Of a stretch of DNA of 64,000 nt, positions 36,040 through 64,000 are shown one piece after another; position 1 is the stretch's first letter; the number at the start of each line of letters is the position of its first letter. The notes beneath the pieces were generated by a model, which saw only the letters and a program-made list of their open reading frames with translations, searched no databases and was not told the origin of the DNA. The stretch comes from Ascaris suum (lineage: Eukaryota > Nematoda > Chromadorea > Rhabditida > Ascarididae), in assembly GCA_013433145.1 (NCBI GenBank), contig CM024189.1, forward strand, positions 6,626,001 through 6,690,000, given 5' to 3'. Both the position numbers and the translations under genes were made by a program.

Positions 36040-36420
36040 CTAAACTTTGCAGTGTATGGGTTTTGGACTCCGTTTTCTTTGCGATTTGCCCTTATGTGGC
36101 CCTAAAGGATCCGCAGATCCTCCCTCTTTGGAGACTCGAACAGAGGATGTATAGTCTGGCAACAAGACATGAGGTTGAGGTCTTTAGTAGCCCTTAAAAA
36201 ATCAACAGTAGTAAGGGCGACGGGGATTAGACGACCTCAGGGGTATGAAGCTCTCGCTCCGGAAAAGCCTTGGCAAAACTAATGCCATCTTCGCACCGAC
36301 TAGCACCAGGCAGTCCTCACGCCGAGGCCATTTCGCAGTTCAACTGCGAACCGCTAAGGCTCGAACCGACTCTCGCTAATAAGACATCTCACGCATACGA
36401 CTAGAAGCACAGTGACTGCA
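36040..36420. other. GC-rich island with perfect 19-bp palindrome
   Basis: About 380 bp clearly richer in G+C than the surroundings, with no long open frame on either strand. TTCGCAGTTCAACTGCGAA (around 36334-36352) is a perfect inverted repeat with a one-base centre. Near it are CTCGAACC- and CTCGAACA-type strings resembling reversed tRNA B-boxes. It may be a conserved regulatory element, an ncRNA or an old mobile-element fragment. Confidence 0.35.
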
Positions 36421-36974
36421 TGCATGCAAGCATGCTCTCCTTTTACACATACCTTAAGGTATTGCTTAGAGTTTGCTCTGTTTCTGGCCACTGCTTTTCT
36501 GCTCTGTACGGAATTCGTTGATCCACAATTTAATGATCACCCCCTATAGCAGCTGAACACTTGCCACATTGTCAGAGATCACTTTTTACAAAGTGGGACT
36601 GAAATATGGGCTGCGAAACCTGCTAGGAATTGCTTCTCAGAGTGGGTTGCTAACGATCAGGTTTCCTTTCGCTGGAAGAGAAGCTCAAAGATCTATGGTG
36701 GTGAAAATTTTGGGTCTTGATAGATATTTTCGAAATTTCTGAAATTTCCACTAGTTTCCAACGTTTTTCTAAGAGTTTTCCCTATCACAACAAATTTTGA
36801 ACGACCCCATCGTATGGCATACCTATGGTTTCGATGGGCTATAAACTTTCTTTCTCTTACTTCATCTTTTAAGAAATTCAAATTCTCCTGCAGACACGCG
36901 CACGTAAGTATTTCCCAAATTTCGTGACGAAAGATTTTTTAAATCATAAAAAAAAGTGGTCTTAAATTGAAGAA

Positions 36975-37184
<210 letters not shown>

Positions 37185-40100
37185 TGTTTGGTGCTAGAGG
37201 CAAAGTCAGTATAGTTTAACTTGGTAATCGTTCTATCTAAATGAATTAAGCTGTGCCACTAGCGTAAGACGGTGAATATGCCACGAAAATTATGTGACAC
37301 GATAAGAGAACGAAAGAATTCTAAGCGGAATTTAACACCGTTTGTTCTTCTGACGGTTTCAACGATCAAGATGTAGTAGGAAAGCAACAACCAATTTTCA
37401 CAAAAAAAGGGAATAATTTTTCTAATGCGCCAATTTTTGAAAAAGAAAATTACGGTAGTGAATCAAATTTTACGCAGCTCTTTCATTATAAAAAAAAAAC
37501 GTTGTAATATAATTTAACTTTGAAAGAGTATTGTTTTTTTCTTAATATAATTGCTTCAAAAAGAAGAATTGAAAACGATAAATGCAACATAACGGCGAAA
37601 TCTTCAAATTTATTACCAATCGCGAAAATTTTTATCACAAATAAATAGCTAATTTATCCATTAATAGAGATTAGCAATCGTTCACATCCACGCAAGCTGA
37701 GCATAAGACAGTGAATGCCGGAAAATCTTCAACTCATAAAAGCTGAGTGAATGAAGACAAGTATGCAAAAAAAGATAGGTATGTTGCACTACTACTAATG
37801 TATGTTCAGTTCATGACATATACGAAAAAATCGTTTTTGGAAAGGAGCCAGCTCAAGGTTTCGTGCAAAATGTTACGAAGATCGCCTGTGGAACCGACTA
37901 TATATGCGCATACGAATTGCGGATGATTGAGACAAGGACGATTGCCGCACGACACGCAAAGATACCCTTGAGGTCAAAATTTTCGATTTTTCTTAAATGG
38001 CATATTTCGCGCTCAGCATCTCATAACACACCTATATGGAAATTAGAGGAGATAGGAAAGGAAAGGGGAGGGGGGGGGGGGGGGAGAAGGAGGCACACAT
38101 AGTAATAGCACAAGAAGGCTTAATGCCCAAGAAAGAGACATATTTTTTGAATCAAATTGCAGATCCTCCCGATGTGACTCAGGTCTCACATTACCTGAAG
38201 CGTCTTAGGTTATGCTTATGCTGAACTCCGTAGCGATATCGGATTTATAACTGCTGGCTGGAAAGCGAAATGTGCAAGGACAGTGAGCCTTGGATTGTAA
38301 AACATGAACACATAGTAGCTGTGCACCGCACATTGCAAACCCACATTTGCTAACATGTGTTCCTTGCAAATATTTTGCAAAAGTCTTATGTAAAAGCACG
38401 AACGCTTAGACGCTTAGACGGGATAGGCTAGCTGATGTAAACTACAGAAAACACTGCCCCAGTGTAGTTCAACGAAAAAGAGAGAAGACAGAAACGAAAA
38501 CGGTGCGAAAATGAACCATAAAGTCGCATTCATGTGCACTAAGCCATTTACTGACCGATAGCAACAGTCCGAAATAGGCCAAACTGTGATTGCTTAAAAA
38601 TATGCAACAATATTACCTCATTTGCTTCGTTAATTTTAATTACATCGAATGATTGAGTGCTAGTTCAGTTTTAAGAAAAATTCATGTGTCTTCTTCAAAA
38701 TAAAAAAAAAAAAAAATTACAAACTCTTTAATACGGTGAATGAGACGTAAATAGAAGAATTAGACAACACTCATAATAAATTTATTTTATGTGGCTATTA
38801 TTATAAATAACAACAATGTTAATCCCTATGCATTAGGATTGGGATATACGAACAGAAGAGAAGATATGCAATGCGCAATGTATGCAACACATATATTCAT
38901 TCATTTTTATACGCGATATTGTATAGATATATATGACATATCAAATCGGCAATAAGTAATGCTAGCAAGCGCCTGAAGCATTTCATCATTCAGTCTTGAA
39001 AACGACGCTAACTGCATAAAACTAGATGAATTACTGTTTCATTTTGCTATGAAAATCCAAAAAAAAGGAACTGTATAGAAACCGATGATCTAGGAACGGA
39101 AAGGTAGCCACTTTTTTTAACTTAAATGCGCCTAAGAATTTCTCAGCATAAAGCTGATAAATTCGCCTAACAAACAATGAAACGAACTCCCCAAGGAGAA
39201 ATAACTCCGATAATTTAAATTTTTTATGAATTTTATTAAAGGCAAGCATATGCATATCGAAAAGAAAACACGATAATACTACAAGAATATAACTGAACAA
39301 TTCATTTGTATATTATAACTATGATTTTGAACTGATTTTTTTTGTCGAAGTAAATGAATTTTAAAATAACTAATTGTTCATTAAGCATTTCGAACAAATG
39401 AACTAATAAACATTATGCCGAATTTTCTATACAGACTTTTACTTAGAAATATCTTCTTTACGCAGAAATCAAAAGAGATGCCAATGATTGGTGGATTTTT
39501 AAGAAGAAATGCGCAACGAGCGTATTACCACAAAGTGGGAAATTCTCAAAAGATGGACCGTAGCTAAATGGCTAGCGAAGAATTTCGCAGCATTTCCGAT
39601 CTTTTTCGTTGTGTGCTCTCTCTCTTCTTTTCTCTTCCTTTCTCTCTTTCGCTTTCTCTCTTTCACTCACGCAAATGCATGGGAATTGAGAATTTCCGTC
39701 AATTGGATATGGCTTATCTCACTTTCACGTAAGGAAGATCGTGGCATTTTTGTAGTCTATCAAAGAACATTTTGTGTACTTCACCTCCACTTTCAAAAAG
39801 TTTTTCTTCATGTATTTCAAGTGTGACTGGGCTCATTCACTTGGGCTTCTATGTGATGCATTCCTTTTATTCCCTTTTGCTGCATCCTTTGCAAAATCTG
39901 GCTAATTTAAAAAATCGTTCCATCATTTATTAAGAAATTCTACTTAGAAGCCACATCAAAGATGCCACACAACGGTTTTTTCGAAGCTCGACTTAAGTTC
40001 TACGTTTCGGCATCTTATGCTGTGAACAAAAGAACCCGAACGGAACTTATACGTATAATGTAGCTTACTGTATTATTGCCTCTGAAAACGCGGACTAAAT

Positions 40101-40607
40101 GTAGGTTAGATAAAAAAACAGGAAGACAAACACGGAACAAAAGAAGTATCTTAGCTTCACATCAAGGCGGTAGGGATCATTATAGACGAGGCATCGTTTA
40201 TTACTGTTAGTACATCCACCTCTAATTGGAACCTGAACCTGACGATCTGGGGCTCTTCAGTTCAAGAAAAGCTTGAGGAGGAGAATATGAGAGGCGAGAG
40301 TAGTAAGCGCTTGTTTAAGGAATAGTGGAGTTGACAAGAGTTGAGTGCGGCCGCGACACTTTGGCGGCGCCTAAGAGTGAGCGTTGCCGCCGTGTCTGCA
40401 GCAATTCACGACGCGCTCCGCCCGTATCGTCTTCCCATTTATGACAGCACATTTCGGCATCTTGTCGTCGCTGAAATTAACATGATGTCTTTCTGCTTCA
40501 TTCACGAGCACTAATTGACTGCTCACGCAAAAATATTTGTTTCGTTTGAAATAATCCCACTATCAAATTCAGTGGAGTACATATTTGTGAACCATTCGGA
40601 CGTTTAG

Positions 40608-61513
<20,906 letters not shown>

Positions 61514-61859
61514 GTTAGTGCCAATTTTCGGCCCATATGAACAACAAAGCACATCAAGCGGCTCTAAACAGCTCAGCGCATCGCCAAAAGCGTTCCTTAA
61601 TGCGCGAAACCAGCCCAGCCTTTCAACACTTGGAGTCTTCTTCAGCCGTAAAGCATTCATAATTAGTCCTCTCTGCCTTGCTCCCCTGTGAAATTCCGGC
61701 AAATGTTTGCCGGAAATTAATTCCGATAGCCCTAAAATGTCCTTTCAGTTTCTGTCTGGACATCTGTGAGCGTTTTTACGTCGTTTTTTTTTCCTGTTTC
61801 CTTTTTTTTTGTTTCTCTTTGAAATTTCCAGTCACAATCTTCCATATTTCTTGTAAAGC

Positions 61860-62345
61860 TGACTTATTGCAATATTTCGAAAATATGTACTTGCATATTA
61901 GAGTGGCTACGTTAAGTGCAATGCACTGCAACCTCTCTACATTATGTGCTCATATATTTGTCCGATTGCATCAAATGCAATGCGCTGGAATATCTCTGCA
62001 GCACGACATTGCGTTTATGGATTATTGAATTAAGTGCAGTGAGCTGCAATATTTCTACAGTATGCGCTTTCATCTTTGATTGGCTGCATTAAGCGCATTA
62101 TATCACAATATCTCTACAATACATGCTTGCATACTTGCTTGGTTGCATTAAGCAGAGCTTGCTGCAATATCTTTACATGATATGCTTGTATATTTGGCTA
62201 GTTGCTTTAACGCATTGTAGTTTCTAAGTAGTATTTGTTTGCATCCTTGATTGTTTGAATTAACTGCAATACTGCAACGATAATTGCTACTCTAGTTGGT
62301 CTAATGCATTTAATGAAAACTGTTGCCATATTTTCATAATATTAT
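61860..62345. repeat. Diverged minisatellite, about eight units of roughly 50-60 bp
   Basis: Successive blocks share the pattern TTGATTGGCTGCATTAAG, then GCA...CTGCAATATCTCTACA, then ATGCTTGCATA. Units begin near 61903, 61960, 62022, 62076, 62136, 62194, 62246 and 62294, with 60-80 percent similarity by eye. It lies in the intron after the eh1 exon. Confidence 0.65.
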
Positions 62346-64000
62346 TTTATCATCTGGATGGTTTATATTCATTTGGAATGGTTTACACTCTTTGCATTTG
62401 AGAACCTATTTATAGCGTAGAGTTCTCATGTGTTAGCGATCGTTTTTTTTTAAAATAGTTTCTGTGTTAACAGTAATATTTATTGATGTAAATGCGTCAT
62501 CACTTAAAACATCTGCTAAAATATTGGTAATTCTTTGACTCTATAAAGATTGCAAATTACGCTTGAAGCGCTGATTTGAAATAACAATTACTAGCGTCGA
62601 GTTGGTCGTAAGACGACTTGAGATGAGCTTGATAGCTGCGATCTTCTATTTTTTCTTTAAATCCCTCTTTTTTTTTTCACGCGATGAAGGTATATTATGA
62701 AAGAAGTCGAAAATGATTTTTTGTATAAAGAAGTGAAGATTAGAAAGGACTTTTCAACTCTTATATACCACCCAAAACTTCTCTTGTATGGACTCTTATA
62801 TGCACATAAAAAGGCCGGTTAGAGCTTTTCGAAGCGCCTCTCTCGAAACAAAAGTCAATTGTAGTCATTAGCATATCATTAGAATATATGGCAATGGCAT
62901 TCAGGGAGGTGGAGCAGAACTTTAAAAGATACACTATTTAACGGTCCATTTTTGGATAACTGATTTACTAGATCGAAGCAATTTTAAAGAAGAATATAAA
63001 TTTTGAGCAGATGCACTGCAGTGCTCTCTTGTAACTGCTTAAGAGGAACTAATGTTCAGCGATGTTTACTTCTGCGATGTTATAATAGTCATAGTTTCAA
63101 TAAAGAACTAATGAGCCAGTTTTGTATTATATCATGGTTATGGTTGTTCATTCGTCTATTCACAGCGAAAGGTGCTGCGGTGGGGTTACGGTAATACGAA
63201 AGTGAAGCTGATCGATGGAGGCGACGCAGAAAACTGGTCCAGACGGCGCCATTTGTTCAGTTCTGTGATGAGGCGCGCTCAGTTGGCAGCAGCTAAAGCG
63301 CACGGCTCACACTTGGCTGCGCTTACGATTGCTTTTTAGGACAAATGCATTTGTCATCCATACTCCACCAGATTGAAAGAGGAGGAATGGAGCTGTGGGG
63401 GGTTGGAATGGGGGAGGAATTCGCCTTTTTGAGATTGCCTCTGATCGAGCAGGGCCATATTCGTCAAAACGCAAATCCTTCCATCAGCATTCTCAGATCC
63501 ATTCATACTGGCATTAACCTCTAAGCTTCTCTTCCTGTTTAAGTTTAAGATTTTGCGTTTATGAGTTCGCTAAGTAATATTCAGTTAGATATTTCATCTA
63601 TGTGATGTAACGTGTCCCATCGAAACAGTTAATCTCACTTTCAGAAAGGTTTCAGTAGAGAAACGTAGCTTATTTTTGGTTCTATTTTCAATTCGGTGCC
63701 AAATTTTCAACACGCAGTGTGCTCATGAATCCGCCATTTAATAGTATTGTTTTCGCTAACACTCATAGAACTCAAAAATCGTAGAAAATTATGGAAATCG
63801 ACATGAGCTCTAACGATTGAGGTTTGAAAATTTTCAGAGAGCACTAGGTATTACAGGCTATTCATAGATGAAGAAAGGATATGCTTTCTTGGAGTATTCA
63901 ACTCGCCCTTTACACTACAGAAACGGTTGCACGCTTAGAATGTACTTTTACTGTGTTTCCTATACGCTTTTCATGCAATTTAAAATTTAAAGTTCTTTTT
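62346..64000. other. No gene recognised
   Basis: Presumed intron of the host gene to the window end. A small exon-like piece at 63166-63190 is discussed under rejected items. GC-rich sequence at about 63170-63320 has no long frame. No homeobox, T-box or forkhead signature was found. Confidence 0.4.

Noticed and set aside
40330..40500. GC-rich block with short protein-like plus frame (AIHDALRPYRLPIYDS)
   Set aside because: Under 45 codons, with a competing minus frame and no convincing splice sites.
63166..63190. 25-nt block after CTATTCACAG and before GTAATA
   Set aside because: Its phase would follow the eh1 exon, but 23 coding bases are too little to judge and the exit phase leads nowhere in the window.

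Overview
The window looks like eukaryotic, AT-rich nuclear DNA from a nematode, most likely a parasitic one. The evidence is short exons separated by introns of tens to thousands of bases, GT...AG borders with a strong TTTCAG-type acceptor, acceptor sites placed just upstream of initiator ATGs as in spliced-leader trans-splicing, long (TA)n microsatellites and no bacterial-style operons. Species cannot be fixed from sequence alone. Few of the long single-frame ORFs are real genes. Genes had to be assembled exon by exon from splice signals, reading-frame continuity and splice-phase agreement, so all exon borders are predictions.

Layout. (1) About 680-3015 (+): 3' part of an AIG1-like P-loop GTPase gene, with a 91-92 bp tandem duplication just in front of one exon. 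(2) 9634-21549 (+): a complete 20-exon gene for an acidic, mostly disordered protein of about 802 residues. It carries five copies of a short V-x-x-x-x-x-hydrophobic-F/W-E/G motif, and no known domain was recognised. (3) 23132-35869 (-): a divergent MEIS/PREP-class TALE homeobox gene with the bipartite MEIS/PKNOX N-terminal domain, a complete TALE homeodomain and apparently alternative C-termini. It converges on gene 2. (4) About 40608 to beyond 61513 (+): a gene with very large introns and several small exons; one exon encodes an eh1-like Groucho-binding motif, suggesting a transcriptional repressor whose DNA-binding domain lies beyond the window. (5) 55276-57360 (-): a four-exon unknown gene nested antisense in a 9.8 kb intron of gene 4. 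A weak two-exon model lies at 5167-5545 (-).

Non-genic structure includes three long (TA)n tracts (18152-18319, 36977-37182, 48182-48300), a diverged tandem repeat of roughly 50-60 bp units (about 61860-62345), a hairpin element with a tRNA-like core (55102-55250), homopolymer runs, and a GC-rich island with a perfect palindrome (36040-36420).

Two of the recognisable genes, MEIS/PREP and the eh1-containing gene, look like developmental transcription regulators, which fits the large introns and sparse gene density from 23 kb to the end.
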